Shown here one piece after another: positions 7,318 through 17,244 of a stretch of 64,000 nt of DNA. Position numbers and translations under genes: made by a program. How positions within the stretch are numbered: the first letter of the stretch is position 1; the number at the start of each line of letters is the position of its first letter. The notes beneath the pieces are model-generated. The model ran no database searches. It saw only the letters and a program-made list of their open reading frames with translations, and was not told the DNA's origin. Source of the stretch: Shimia_B sp039815465 (GTDB taxonomy: Bacteria; Pseudomonadota; Alphaproteobacteria; Rhodobacterales; Rhodobacteraceae); NCBI GenBank assembly GCA_039815465.1, contig JBCBZG010000001.1, positions 248,001 to 312,000 on the forward strand, read 5' to 3'.

Positions 7318-9585
7318 ATGACAGACAAAAGCGCGAGCCTTGAGGATGAGAACCTGATTGCTGACGGGGTCGATGACGAACCGGTCGAAGGCAACAGGCG
7401 CCTCTTTTCTGGCAAGTCGAACTTGGCCGTTGTTGCCATCGCCATCCTCTACGCGGCTTTCCACATGGCCGCGCTCAACGGACTGTCCATTTCACGCACA
7501 ACGGGGATCGACATCCCGTTTTTGCCGCAGTTTCCGCTCGAAACCTGGAATTTCCGCATCATCCATATCGCGGGCGCGCTCGTGCTCGGGTTCATGGTCT
7601 TTGGGCCCGGTCGCTTTTCGAATGACGCAAAGCCTGGCTCTCCCCTCATCAGCTACGGCGCGGCGCTTTTGATCGTGCCCGCGCTCATCTCTGGGTGGAC
7701 GGTGATCGGGTTCGGGTCCACCATCGCCTCTGGCACGTTGCCGGTGATGGGCGGGCTGATCACCTGGGCCGCCTTCCCCGGCACGGAGATTTACGCGACC
7801 GAGGTCACGTGGTTTGGCATCCCGCTTTTGATCGCCACGGGCGGTGCAATTGCGCTGGGTTGGGTAGAGCGGCGCGAGCGCGGGCAATTCGCAGCCTCCG
7901 ACCTTGTGCTGGCGCTCTGTGCGCTGGTCGTGGCGCTCTATCTCGTGACGATCTACGGCACCGCGGCGCGGAACTCTGTCGGGACGCCGTTTGTGCCCAT
8001 CGGCGTGGCGTTCGCGGCGACGGCGGGGGCCGCGATGATTATGGAGCTCACGCGCCGCGTCGCAGGCATGGCGCTAGTGGTCATCACGGGCGTGTTCCTG
8101 ATCTACGTTTTCACCGCGCACCTGCTGCCCGGGATCCTGGCGGTCCAGAACCCTTACAGCTGGCAGCGCTTTTTCGGCCATGTCTATTCCGATGCCGGGA
8201 TCCTGGGGCCCACGACGGCAGTGTCGTCGACTTACATCATCCTCTTTATCATCTTTGCGGCGTTCCTACAGGCCTCCAAAGTCGGCGATTACTTCGTCAA
8301 CTTCGCCTTCGCCGCCGCGGGCCGCGCGCGCGGTGGCCCGGCCAAGGTGGCGATCTTTGCCTCGGGGCTCATGGGCATGATCAACGGCACCTCGGCGGGC
8401 AACGTGGTGGCCACCGGGTCGCTCACCATCCCGCTGATGAAGAAGGTGGGGTATCACAAAAAGACCTCTGGCGCGGTGGAGGCTGCGGCATCGACCGGGG
8501 GCCAAATCATGCCGCCCATCATGGGCGCAGGCGCCTTCATCATGGCGGAGATTACGGGCATTCCCTATCAGGATATCGCCATCGCAGCGATCATCCCGGC
8601 GGTACTCTACTTCGTGTCCGTCTACTTCATGGTGGATTTCGAGGCCGCAAAGCTCGGCATGCGGGGCATGCGCGAGGATGAGCTGCCGAAATTCAATAAG
8701 ATGGTGCGGCAGGTCTATCTGTTCATTCCGATCATCATCCTGATCTACGCGCTCTTCCTCGGCTATTCCGTCATTCGGGCAGGGACGCTGGCGACCGTGG
8801 CGGCGGCAGTGGTGAGCTGGCTCACCCCCCACCGGATGGGGCTGCGATCGATCCTGAAAGCGTTCGAGCTGGCGGGCATCATGTCGATCCAGATCATCGC
8901 CGTCTGCGCCTGTGCGGGCATCATCGTGGGGGTCATCAGCCTCACGGGCGTCGGCGCGCGGTTCTCTGCGGTGCTGCTTGACCTTGCGGCGACGTCGCAA
9001 CTGCTGGCGCTGTTCTTTGCCATGTGCATCGCGATCCTCTTGGGCATGGGAATGCCCACGACAGCGGCCTATGCAGTAGCCGCGAGTGTCGTGGCACCCG
9101 GCCTGGTGCAGCTCGGCATTCCCCAGCTCACGGCGCATTTCTTTGTCTTTTACTTCGCGGTCTTGTCCGCGATTACGCCGCCCGTGGCGCTGGCAAGCTA
9201 CGCAGCCGCCGGCATCAGCGGCGCCAACCCGATGGAGACGTCGGTGGCCTCCTTCAAGATCGGGATCGCCGCTTTCATCGTGCCGTTCATGTTCTTTTAC
9301 AACGGCGCGCTCCTGATGGACGGCACCTGGTTGGAGATCGTGCGGGCCGGGATCACAGCCATCGTCGGTGTGTTCCTGCTCTCAAGCGGCGTCCAAGGCT
9401 GGTTCGTGGGCCAGCGCGCCGCGTGGTTCATTCGCGGGCTGTTGATCGTTGCAGCGCTGTTCTTGATCTCTGGCGGGCTCGTCACCGACCTGATCGGTGC
9501 CGCGGTGACAGCGGCCACCGTCTTTGTACAGCGCGTGTTCAAGCCGAACCCCGACGCGCCGATCCCGGTGCGCGGCGCCGATTAA
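7318..9585 (+). CDS. TRAP transporter fused permease (DctQM type)
   Basis: A 755-residue polytopic membrane protein. After a short charged N-terminus come several helices equivalent to the small DctQ subunit, then about twelve helices of the large DctM subunit. Typical DctM sequences include GLMGMINGTSAGNVVATGS, AAASTGGQIMPPIMGAGAF and LLGMGMPTTAAYAVAASVV. It couples a sodium gradient to uptake of the ligand delivered by the TAXI protein. The start at 7318 is favoured over an in-frame ATG at 7255 because GGGGGGAGG lies directly before it and because the intervening terminator would otherwise be coding. Its stop abuts the holC stop on the other strand without a gap. Confidence 0.93.
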   Translation: MTDKSASLEDENLIADGVDDEPVEGNRRLFSGKSNLAVVAIAILYAAFHMAALNGLSISRTTGIDIPFLPQFPLETWNFRIIHIAGALVLGFMVFGPGRFSNDAKPGSPLISYGAALLIVPALISGWTVIGFGSTIASGTLPVMGGLITWAAFPGTEIYATEVTWFGIPLLIATGGAIALGWVERRERGQFAASDLVLALCALVVALYLVTIYGTAARNSVGTPFVPIGVAFAATAGAAMIMELTRRVAGMALVVITGVFLIYVFTAHLLPGILAVQNPYSWQRFFGHVYSDAGILGPTTAVSSTYIILFIIFAAFLQASKVGDYFVNFAFAAAGRARGGPAKVAIFASGLMGMINGTSAGNVVATGSLTIPLMKKVGYHKKTSGAVEAAASTGGQIMPPIMGAGAFIMAEITGIPYQDIAIAAIIPAVLYFVSVYFMVDFEAAKLGMRGMREDELPKFNKMVRQVYLFIPIIILIYALFLGYSVIRAGTLATVAAAVVSWLTPHRMGLRSILKAFELAGIMSIQIIAVCACAGIIVGVISLTGVGARFSAVLLDLAATSQLLALFFAMCIAILLGMGMPTTAAYAVAASVVAPGLVQLGIPQLTAHFFVFYFAVLSAITPPVALASYAAAGISGANPMETSVASFKIGIAAFIVPFMFFYNGALLMDGTWLEIVRAGITAIVGVFLLSSGVQGWFVGQRAAWFIRGLLIVAALFLISGGLVTDLIGAAVTAATVFVQRVFKPNPDAPIPVRGAD

Positions 9586-10056
9586 TCACGTAGCGGAGGC
9601 GTCTGCCTCCGCCTTCATCGTCCAGCGGCCGCCCTCTTGCGCCCAATACTGCGCGGCGATGCCATCCCCGGTCATGGTCTTCCACTGCACCCGGGCGCGA
9701 GCGACGGCATCGCCGTCGGCGCCATCAAAGAGGATGAAGACACGTTCTTTTCCCTCGGTCTCTGCCTTTGAAACCTCGGCCCCATCGATGCTCATCAGGC
9801 AGTTCGGGTCGTTGGCGGCGGCGCCCGTCGTCAGCAGCACAGGCTGCGCGGCGTCATGGTCCCCGCCCGCAAGCCCGTGAGGCAAAAAACCGTCATCGGG
9901 GCTAAGCCAAAGCCGTTCATCTAGGGTCTTGAGACGCTCTATGTCGGTGCCGCGCAGCGCCACGCGCCACCCCTGCTCCAAACATTTTTCCAGCAGCATG
10001 CGCGCCGTCTGATCAACGGTGGACGTCGTGAGGTGATAAAACCGTGCGGCAGACAC
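9586..10056 (-). CDS. holC: DNA polymerase III chi subunit
   Basis: A 156-residue protein opening with the HolC-like ARFYHLTTSTVDQTARMLLEKCLEQGWR and containing LWLSPDDGFLPHGL, where chi proteins usually have LWT..D..FIPHG. Chi links the clamp-loader to single-strand-binding protein. The start is taken as GTG at 10056, 5 bp after the pepA stop; an in-frame upstream start would add an implausible Arg/Pro-rich leader inside pepA. Following pepA is a conserved arrangement, also seen in Escherichia coli. The stop codon directly abuts the TRAP permease stop. Confidence 0.9.
   Translation of the reverse strand: MSAARFYHLTTSTVDQTARMLLEKCLEQGWRVALRGTDIERLKTLDERLWLSPDDGFLPHGLAGGDHDAAQPVLLTTGAAANDPNCLMSIDGAEVSKAETEGKERVFILFDGADGDAVARARVQWKTMTGDGIAAQYWAQEGGRWTMKAEADASAT
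9593..9612. terminator. Hairpin at the TRAP permease/holC convergent junction
   Basis: An 8-bp perfect stem, GCGGAGGC/GCCTCCGC, with a GTCT loop begins 8 bp past the permease stop, inside the last codons of holC. No T-run follows on either strand, so a termination role is possible but unproven. Confidence 0.35.
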
Positions 10057-10061
10057 TGGGC

Positions 10062-11528
10062 TTAGCTCTCGTAATTGTCCGCGATCAGGCGGTTGAGCGC
10101 GCGCACGCCCCATCCTGTCGCACCTTTCGGCGCGTAGGAGGTGTCGGACTTCACAGACGCCACGCCCGCGATATCAAGATGCGCCCAAGGCATGTCATCC
10201 AGCACGAAGCGTTGCAGGAACTGGCCTGCTGTAACCGACCCGGCGGCACGCCCACCGACATTCTTCATATCCGCGATCGCGCTTTTGAGCTGACGGTCGT
10301 AGGCGGGGGCGAGCGGCATGCGCCAAGCGCCTTCATCTTCGTCGCCCGCGGCTTTCAGGAACTTCGCACTGAGCTCGTCACTGTTGGAAAACACGCCCGC
10401 CATCTCGTGACCCAGGGCGATAATGACGGCGCCTGTAAGCGTGGCCAGGTTGATCATGCCCGTGGGCTTAAATCGTTCCTGCGTGTACCAAAGCACGTCC
10501 GCCAGGACGAGCCGCCCCTCGGCGTCGGTATTGATAATCTCGACCGTGTCACCTTTCATGGAGGTCACAACATCGCCCGGGCGCGTGGCGTCAGGGCCCG
10601 GCATGTTTTCGACAAGCCCCACCAGACCCACGACATTGGCCTTGGCCCCGCGCAGTGCGAGCGCCTTCATCACGCCCGACACGACGCCCGCGCCGCCCAT
10701 GTCCATTGTCATATCTTCCATGCCGCCCGCGGGTTTCAGCGATATGCCGCCCGTGTCGAACACAACGCCCTTACCCACCAGCGCGAACGGGGCCTCATCG
10801 CCACCGCCGTTCCACTGCATCACCACGACCTTAGAAGGCGCCGACGACCCCTGCCCCACGCTGAGCAGCGTGCGCATCCCGAGCTCCTCAAGCTCCGGCT
10901 CTTCGAGCACCTCGACGTCAAGCCCAAGCGCGCGCATTTCCGCGAGTTGGTCGGCAAAGGCCGTCGTGGTCAGGTGGTTGGCGGGCGCGTTGGTCAGATC
11001 GCGGGTGAAAAACACGCCCTCAGCGACAGCCAGCGGGCCCTTGGCGACCTCTGCGGCCTCCTCGGGTTTTGCGCACATCACAGTGACACCGCTCGCGGTC
11101 TCTTCTGCCTCGCTGCGCATCTCGGTATAGGCGTAGCAGCGCAGTGCGATGCCCTCTGCCACCTCTGCCAGCCGTGCCAGGTTCCCTGCCAGCACGAGCA
11201 GCGCCCCCTTGCCTTTTGACTTCCCGATGGCTGCCCCCGCGCGGCGCGCGTCGGTGACATCGGGGCGCCGCGCGAGCTTTGCCACGATGATCCCCGTGGC
11301 CACTAGGCCGGTCGGGTAGGCCAATTCGCGCGCGTCGCCCTCTTTCATATCTGCAAACGCATCGCTTTCGGCAAAGCGTTCCAGCGCCCCTTTCGTGAGC
11401 CGGTTGAGCCTGCGCGCAGATTGGTCGAGCTTGCCGGAGCTTTGGACAAACACGGCCACTTTCCCCTCATGGGCAGCAATCGCGTCGAGGTCCGTTTCCG
11501 CGAACTCAAAGGGCAGCGTCGATGTCAT
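10062..11528 (-). CDS. pepA: Leucyl aminopeptidase (M17 family)
   Basis: A 488-residue cytosolic metallopeptidase. The M17 signature NTDAEGRLVLADVLWY is intact (about residues 330-345) and supplies Asp/Glu metal ligands and the catalytic Arg. GKGVVFDTGGISLKPAGGM, about 60 residues earlier, holds the catalytic Lys and an Asp metal ligand. It removes N-terminal residues, with a preference for Leu, in peptide turnover. The ATG at 11528 is chosen because an upstream in-frame start adds 21 residues without similarity. The gene is divergent from lptF (134-bp shared region) and co-transcribed with holC. Confidence 0.95.
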   Translation of the reverse strand: MTSTLPFEFAETDLDAIAAHEGKVAVFVQSSGKLDQSARRLNRLTKGALERFAESDAFADMKEGDARELAYPTGLVATGIIVAKLARRPDVTDARRAGAAIGKSKGKGALLVLAGNLARLAEVAEGIALRCYAYTEMRSEAEETASGVTVMCAKPEEAAEVAKGPLAVAEGVFFTRDLTNAPANHLTTTAFADQLAEMRALGLDVEVLEEPELEELGMRTLLSVGQGSSAPSKVVVMQWNGGGDEAPFALVGKGVVFDTGGISLKPAGGMEDMTMDMGGAGVVSGVMKALALRGAKANVVGLVGLVENMPGPDATRPGDVVTSMKGDTVEIINTDAEGRLVLADVLWYTQERFKPTGMINLATLTGAVIIALGHEMAGVFSNSDELSAKFLKAAGDEDEGAWRMPLAPAYDRQLKSAIADMKNVGGRAAGSVTAGQFLQRFVLDDMPWAHLDIAGVASVKSDTSYAPKGATGWGVRALNRLIADNYES

Positions 11529-11662
11529 GGCAGTGTCTCCGGCTGGTTTGAGCAAAGAGTAGCCACGCCATCGGCGGTTTACCAGCGCCATTGCACGATG
11601 TTCGCTTTTCCTTCGCGCGCGGATACGGTAGTTTTCCGTAAGCGAGGAAAGAGGTTAGGCAG

Positions 11663-12793
11663 GTGTCACGGTTCGACAGATACATGCTGTCTCAGTGCCT
11701 TTTTGTGTTCGGGTTTTTTTCGCTCGTCCTGCTGCTTGTATATTGGATCAACCAGGCCGTTTCGCTGTTTGATCAGTTGCTGGCCGATGGGCAAAGCATG
11801 CTGGTGTTTCTGGAATTCACCGCACTAACGCTGCCGAACCTGATCCGCATCCTGCTGCCGATTTCAGCATTTGCGGCCGTGCTTTATGTCACAAACCGGA
11901 TGTCATCGGAAAGCGAGCTGACGGTGATGCAGGCGACGGGCTATAGCGCCAAGCGTATGGCACGCCCGGTTTTGTATTTCGGGATGATCGCAGGGGTGCT
12001 CATGGCCGTGCTCATGCACGTGCTTGTCCCCATGTCCCAGCAACAACTGGCGGAACGGCAGGCCGAGGTCGCGCAAAATGTAAGCGGTAGGCTCCTGCGG
12101 GAGGGCGTTTTTACTCATCCCGGGGCGACCTCCACGCTTTATCTGCGCGACATCAGCGAAGATGGGGAGCTCTTGGACGTCTTTTTGTCGGAATCCGATG
12201 GCACCCAAGACCAAATCTTTACCGCGGAGCGCGCGTTTCTGGTCGATGACGCGGGCGCGCCGCGGTTGGTGTTGATCCGGGGGCAGTCGCAGACGCTGAA
12301 CCTCGAAACCGGCAATCTCTTTATCACCAATTTCGATGATCTCGTGATCAATATCGGCCGTTTGGTGGAACCGGTAAACAACCGCCGCCCCCGCCTGCGG
12401 GAGCTTACGACCTTCGAACTGATCAACCCGACGGAGGCGGATTTCGATCGCACAGGCCAAAGCCCCGCCGCCTACATGCAGGAGCTGCAAGACAGGCTCG
12501 CACAACCCTTTTTCCCGCTGGTGGTGTCGGTGCTCGGCTTTGCGGTGCTGATGGCGGCAGGCTTTAGCCGCTTTGGCATTTGGCGCCAGATCATCTTAGC
12601 CGTGGCACTTTTGGCGGTGCTGAAATCGCTCGAAAGCGTGGCCTCAGACGCCATTCTCGACGACCCGCGCAACTGGCCCTGGGCCTACGGAACACCGATT
12701 TTGGGCTTGGCCATGGCTTGGGTCGGTTTGGCCCGCGCGGACCGCAATCGACGGGTGCCCGCAGCGCTCGATTCCGGGGGCGCACAGGCATGA
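11663..12793 (+). CDS. lptF: LPS export ABC transporter permease LptF
   Basis: A 376-residue inner-membrane protein with a GTG start at 11663. It has the LptF/LptG layout of three N-terminal membrane helices, a periplasmic beta-jellyroll domain (about 130-270) and three C-terminal helices. The cytoplasmic loop MSSESELTVMQATGYS contacts the LptB ATPase. With LptG and LptB it extracts lipopolysaccharide from the inner membrane towards LptD. It overlaps lptG by 4 bp and heads a six-gene run ending at rsmA. Confidence 0.95.
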   Translation: MSRFDRYMLSQCLFVFGFFSLVLLLVYWINQAVSLFDQLLADGQSMLVFLEFTALTLPNLIRILLPISAFAAVLYVTNRMSSESELTVMQATGYSAKRMARPVLYFGMIAGVLMAVLMHVLVPMSQQQLAERQAEVAQNVSGRLLREGVFTHPGATSTLYLRDISEDGELLDVFLSESDGTQDQIFTAERAFLVDDAGAPRLVLIRGQSQTLNLETGNLFITNFDDLVINIGRLVEPVNNRRPRLRELTTFELINPTEADFDRTGQSPAAYMQELQDRLAQPFFPLVVSVLGFAVLMAAGFSRFGIWRQIILAVALLAVLKSLESVASDAILDDPRNWPWAYGTPILGLAMAWVGLARADRNRRVPAALDSGGAQA

Positions 12794-13887
12794 CGCTGCA
12801 TCTCTACTTCGGTCGACGGTTCTTTATGTCCTACCTGTCGATCTTCAGCATATTCTTGGGCCTCGCGCTGCTCTTTGACTTTACGGAAAACGTGCGGCGT
12901 TTTGGCGGGGCCGATACCAGCCTCGGCGCTGTGTTTCAGTTGACGCTTTTGTCAGCGCCAGAGGCACTTTACCGGATCTTGCCGATCATCATGGTCATCG
13001 CGACCTTGTCGATGTTTCTGGCCGTCGCGCGCAGTTCTGAGCTTGTGGTGGCACGGGCGGCGGGGCGCTCTGCGATCCGGTCGCTTTTGGCGCCGTGCCT
13101 TGTGGCGCTGCTGCTGGGTGTGCTGACGGTGGCCGTGATCAACCCCTTGGTCGCCGCGACATCCAAGGAATATGACCTCCGCTCAAACGCTCTGCGCGGC
13201 GACCGCGCGTCGATCCTGTCGATCAGCGCTCAGGGTCTCTGGCTGCGCCAAGGCACGGGCGACACGCAGACAGTTATCCGGGCGCTCAGTTCAAACCTCG
13301 ACGGGACGACGCTGCGCGATGTTACCTTTGTCACCTTTACCCAAGGCGGCACGCCCACGCAGCGGATCGAGGCAGAGCGCGCCACGCTCGCCGGCACCGC
13401 CTGGCAGATCGAAAACGCAAAGGTCTGGCCGCTGAGCGGAACCGCCAACCCCGAACGCGCAGCCCGGTTTCATGAGCAACTGTCGCTGGCCACCGACCTG
13501 ACGCGCGAGGGCATTCGCGACAGCTTTGGGACCCCGTCAGTGATCCCGATCTGGAGCCTACCGGCCTTTATCGCCCAACTCGAACGCGCCGGGTTCTCAG
13601 CGCGCCGCCACCTGGTGTGGTTCCACACCGAGCTCGCCACGCCGGTCTTTGGGCTAGCGATGGTGCTCATCGGTGCAAGCTTTACGATGCGCCACACCCG
13701 CGCAAGCCGCACGAGCCTTCGCGTCCTCTCGGCGATCATGGTGGCGTTTGGGCTCTATTTCTTGCGCAATTTCGCGCAGATCCTCGGTGAGAACGGGCAG
13801 ATGCCCATCTGGCTCGCGGCTTGGGCGCCGCCCCTTGCGGGGATCGGCCTCGCGCTCGGGCTGCTGCTACACTTGGAGGACGGGTGA
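12790..13887 (+). CDS. lptG: LPS export ABC transporter permease LptG
   Basis: A 365-residue partner of LptF with the same six-helix plus jellyroll architecture; the coupling loop SSELVVARAAGRSA corresponds to the LptB contact. The ATG at 12790 overlaps the lptF stop (ATGA) and its own stop overlaps the lptD start (TGATG), so all three are translationally coupled. The conserved C-terminal helix following RHTRASRTS is present. Confidence 0.95.
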   Translation: MTLHLYFGRRFFMSYLSIFSIFLGLALLFDFTENVRRFGGADTSLGAVFQLTLLSAPEALYRILPIIMVIATLSMFLAVARSSELVVARAAGRSAIRSLLAPCLVALLLGVLTVAVINPLVAATSKEYDLRSNALRGDRASILSISAQGLWLRQGTGDTQTVIRALSSNLDGTTLRDVTFVTFTQGGTPTQRIEAERATLAGTAWQIENAKVWPLSGTANPERAARFHEQLSLATDLTREGIRDSFGTPSVIPIWSLPAFIAQLERAGFSARRHLVWFHTELATPVFGLAMVLIGASFTMRHTRASRTSLRVLSAIMVAFGLYFLRNFAQILGENGQMPIWLAAWAPPLAGIGLALGLLLHLEDG

Positions 13888-16025
13888 TGCGCGCCTGGGT
13901 GATCAAAACAGCCGCCGCTCTGATCGCGTGCCTTTGCGCGCTCGCGGCTGCCGCGCAGGAGACGCTCGCGCCTGCCGCGACGCTCATCGCCGACAGCGTC
14001 GAGATCTTAGAAAACCGCACTCTGCTGGCCCGCGGCAGTGTTGAAATCCTGCTCGACCAAACACGCATCACCGCGCAGGAGGTCCGTTACGATGGTGAGA
14101 ACGATCGCCTGACCATCACCGGCCCAATCACGCTGCGCGACGGGGCGGGCACGGTGATCTTGGCCGCCCAAGCCGAAATCTCTGACAATTTCCAGGACGC
14201 GGTATTGCGCAGCGCGCGCGCCGTGCTCGACGCCCAGTTGCAAATCGCCGCGGTGGAAATCAACCGCCGCACCGGAATCTACCTCGAAGGGCACAAGATC
14301 GCCGCGACCTCCTGCCAGGTCTGCGACAGCGGGCGCGCGCCGCTTTGGCAAATCCGTGCGCGGCGGCTTGTCCATGACGAGATCGAGCGCCAGCTGTATT
14401 TTGAGGACGCCCAATTTCGCGTCCTTGACGTGCCGATCCTCTACTTCCCGCGGTTGCGGCTGCCAGACCCCACGCTGGACCGTGCGACTGGTGTGCTGAC
14501 GCCACGGCTTGAAAGCTCCACGCTGCTCGGTTGGGGGGCCAAACTGCCCTACTTCATCGTGCTGGGGGACAACCGCGATCTGTTGCTGACCCCCTACCTC
14601 ACGAACAAGACCCGCACGCTTGAAACCCGCTACCGCCACCTGTGGCCCGGGGCGGAGCTAGAGACATCGCTGTACCTCTCAGACGACGCGATCCGTACCG
14701 ATGGCTTTCGGTGGGGCCTGATCGCCGAGGGCACGCAAGAGCTGCCGCTGGGCTATGACCTGACCTTTGCGATCGAGGCGGCATCAGACAAATCTTACCT
14801 GTCCGACTACAGCTATTCCGACACTGACCGCCGTGAAAACAGCGTGGCCGTCAGCCGCGCAACAGCGCAGACGGTGACCCAGGCAGAACTCCTGTACATC
14901 GAAAGCCTGCGCACGGGGGAGGACACGGATGTCTTTCCCGCACTGCATTTCTACGGCGGGCACGCGGTGCGCCTCGGGCGCCACGGGCTCGCGCAGATCG
15001 ACACCCACGCATACTACCGCAGGTCCTCGGACGGCAGCGATGCCGACCTCGACGGGATCGGCGACGGGCTAGATTCCGTCCGTTTGAGCGGCGGGTTTGA
15101 CTGGGCCCGCAGCGCCGCCATCGGCGCCGGGATCATCGCAGAGGCCAAGGCGGAGTTTGGCGGGGACGTGTTTTTCCTCGCCGATGATGATGCGCGCGAC
15201 AGTACGGAGACGCGGCTGCGCGGGGGCGCGGCCCTAGGCCTGCGCTGGCCCTTTGAGCGCCGCAACGCCAATGGCAGCCGCGACATCATCGAACCGCGCC
15301 TGCAACTGTCCCATTCCGACGCCACCGATGCCGATATCCCCAACGAGGACAGCACCCGCGTGGAAATCGACGAGGGCAACCTGTTTTCGCTCAACCGCGC
15401 GCCAGGTTCCGGCTTTTACGAGGAAGGCACGCGGGTGGAACTCGCGCTCTCCTGGACGCGCATCAACCCCGATGGCTGGGACGGATCGCTGAGCTTTGGG
15501 CGCATCGAACGCCTGTCCGGCGCGAACGCGTTTTCGACCGCCTCGGGGCTGAGCAGCGACGTGTCGAGCTGGCTTGTCTCCGGCAACCTCGACGCGGGGC
15601 CTGTGGACCTGATTGGGCGGCTGTCGCTCGACACCGATTTCCACGTCTCAAAGAGCGAATTTAGCCTAGGCTACACGAGCGACCGGCTCGCACTTTTGGG
15701 CGGCTATGCCTTTCTCGCCGCAGACGCCCAAGCCGGGCGCACTGTCCCCGCAGAAGAGATGGCGCTCGATGCCTCCTACCAGTTCAACGACCAGGTCGGG
15801 GGCAGCGGCGGGCTGCGCTACGATTTCGACGCCAACTTTGTCACCAGCGCCGAGCTCGGGCTAACCTATCTTAATCAGTGCGTGGAGTTCGGACTTTCCG
15901 TCTCGCGCAACTTCGCAGCGTCGGCTAATGTCGCCTCAAGCACGGACGTCTCAATCACCGTCCGACTGCGCGGGTTTGGAACGTCGTCTGCGAGCGGAAG
16001 ACAGATAAACGCCTCGTGCAGGTAA
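13887..16025 (+). CDS. lptD: LPS-assembly protein LptD
   Basis: A 712-residue outer-membrane protein. Residues 1-23 are a signal peptide (cleavage after AAAAQ). The N-terminal LptA-like jellyroll includes LLARGSVEILLDQTRITAQ, and the rest is a large beta-barrel. Cysteines occur as CQVC (about residues 145-148), a lone Cys in LNQCVEF and a penultimate Cys before the stop, consistent with the inter-domain disulfides that activate LptD. It inserts LPS into the outer leaflet with LptE, whose gene is not here. The neighbour surA encodes a chaperone for outer-membrane proteins. The start at 13887 overlaps the lptG stop. Confidence 0.94.
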   Translation: MRAWVIKTAAALIACLCALAAAAQETLAPAATLIADSVEILENRTLLARGSVEILLDQTRITAQEVRYDGENDRLTITGPITLRDGAGTVILAAQAEISDNFQDAVLRSARAVLDAQLQIAAVEINRRTGIYLEGHKIAATSCQVCDSGRAPLWQIRARRLVHDEIERQLYFEDAQFRVLDVPILYFPRLRLPDPTLDRATGVLTPRLESSTLLGWGAKLPYFIVLGDNRDLLLTPYLTNKTRTLETRYRHLWPGAELETSLYLSDDAIRTDGFRWGLIAEGTQELPLGYDLTFAIEAASDKSYLSDYSYSDTDRRENSVAVSRATAQTVTQAELLYIESLRTGEDTDVFPALHFYGGHAVRLGRHGLAQIDTHAYYRRSSDGSDADLDGIGDGLDSVRLSGGFDWARSAAIGAGIIAEAKAEFGGDVFFLADDDARDSTETRLRGGAALGLRWPFERRNANGSRDIIEPRLQLSHSDATDADIPNEDSTRVEIDEGNLFSLNRAPGSGFYEEGTRVELALSWTRINPDGWDGSLSFGRIERLSGANAFSTASGLSSDVSSWLVSGNLDAGPVDLIGRLSLDTDFHVSKSEFSLGYTSDRLALLGGYAFLAADAQAGRTVPAEEMALDASYQFNDQVGGSGGLRYDFDANFVTSAELGLTYLNQCVEFGLSVSRNFAASANVASSTDVSITVRLRGFGTSSASGRQINASCR

Positions 16026-16050
16026 CAAAAATCGAGCAACAGGTGCCGGC

Positions 16051-17244
16051 ATGCGCATTCTCCTGACCCTTCTCCTTACCCTTATGGCGCCGGGCGCGGT
16101 GCTGGCGCAGTCGCAGTATAGCGCCGTCATCAGCGTCGATGCCGCGGCTGTCACCCGCTACGAAATCACCCAGCGGGCACGGTTTTTGGCGTTTATCCGC
16201 GCACCGGGCGCGGGCCAAGCGCTGGCGCAAGAACAGCTGATCGAGGATCGCCTGAAAATCGCGGCGGCCCAGCGCGCAGGCATCGCCCTGACCGACGCGC
16301 AGCTTACGCAAGAAATGACCAGCTTTGCCGCCCGCGCGAACCTGACCCTGCCGCAGTTTCTAAGCACCTTGCGCAGTGCGGGCGTGGACGCCTCCACGCT
16401 GCGCGATTTCGTGCGCTCTGGCGTGCTCTGGCGGGAGGTCGTGCGCGCTCGCTTCAACCAGCGCGCCCAGATCAGCGATGCGGAAGTCGACCGCGCCTTG
16501 GCCCAGACCAACAGCGCCAGCGCAGCCCGCGTGCTTTTGAACGAGATCATCCTGCCTGCGCGCCCAAACCTCCCCGATGAGGTGCGCCGCTCGCAGCGGG
16601 AGGCAGAGCGCCTATCGCGCCTGCGCTCCATCTCCGCGTTTCAGGGCGAGGCCTCGCGCCTGTCCGTATCGGGGTCGCGGCAACGCGCCGGGCGGCTCGA
16701 CTGGATCAACCTGCGCGACCTTCCAGCCGCTCTGCGACCCCTGCTTTTGTCTCTGGAACCGGGTGAAGTGACCCAGCCCCTGCGGCTCGACAACGCTATC
16801 GCGCTCTTCCAGATGCGCGCGATTGAGGAACTCGCAGCCTCCACCCCCACCCCGGCGGCCATCGATTACGCCGCGCTTTACGTGCCCGCGGGGACGAATG
16901 TAGACCGCATCGTCGAGCGTCTGGATCGCTGCGATGACCTTTACGGCGCCGCGCGGGATATGCCGCGGGACGCGCTGGAGCGTGGGTCCGTGCCCTTTGG
17001 CGACATCCCCGACGACATCGCCATCGAACTTGCCAAGCTCGACACCTCGGAGGTCTCCACCGCGCTAACCCGCGATGGGGGGCAGACACGGGTGCTGCTC
17101 ATGCTCTGCGCGCGGTTGCCTGGCCTCAACGCCAGTGAGAACCGGCAAGCGGTGCGCAACCAGCTGCGCCAAGCACGGCTGGAGGGGCTCGCCGACAGCT
17201 ACCTGGCGGAGCTGCGCGCGCAGGCTGTCGTGACCTTTCAATGA
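16051..17244 (+). CDS. surA: Periplasmic chaperone / parvulin-type prolyl isomerase SurA
   Basis: A 397-residue periplasmic protein with a signal peptide (1-19, LAQ cleavage). A SurA-N helical domain (about 25-160) is followed by one parvulin-like domain around 165-265 (ARVLLNEIILPAR, AGRLDWINLRDLP, LEPGEVTQPLRLDNAIALF). Enterobacterial SurA has two parvulin domains; a degenerate second one may account for residues 280-390. It escorts barrel proteins such as LptD to the Bam complex, which fits its position 25 bp after lptD and overlapping pdxA. Confidence 0.9.
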   Translation: MRILLTLLLTLMAPGAVLAQSQYSAVISVDAAAVTRYEITQRARFLAFIRAPGAGQALAQEQLIEDRLKIAAAQRAGIALTDAQLTQEMTSFAARANLTLPQFLSTLRSAGVDASTLRDFVRSGVLWREVVRARFNQRAQISDAEVDRALAQTNSASAARVLLNEIILPARPNLPDEVRRSQREAERLSRLRSISAFQGEASRLSVSGSRQRAGRLDWINLRDLPAALRPLLLSLEPGEVTQPLRLDNAIALFQMRAIEELAASTPTPAAIDYAALYVPAGTNVDRIVERLDRCDDLYGAARDMPRDALERGSVPFGDIPDDIAIELAKLDTSEVSTALTRDGGQTRVLLMLCARLPGLNASENRQAVRNQLRQARLEGLADSYLAELRAQAVVTFQ

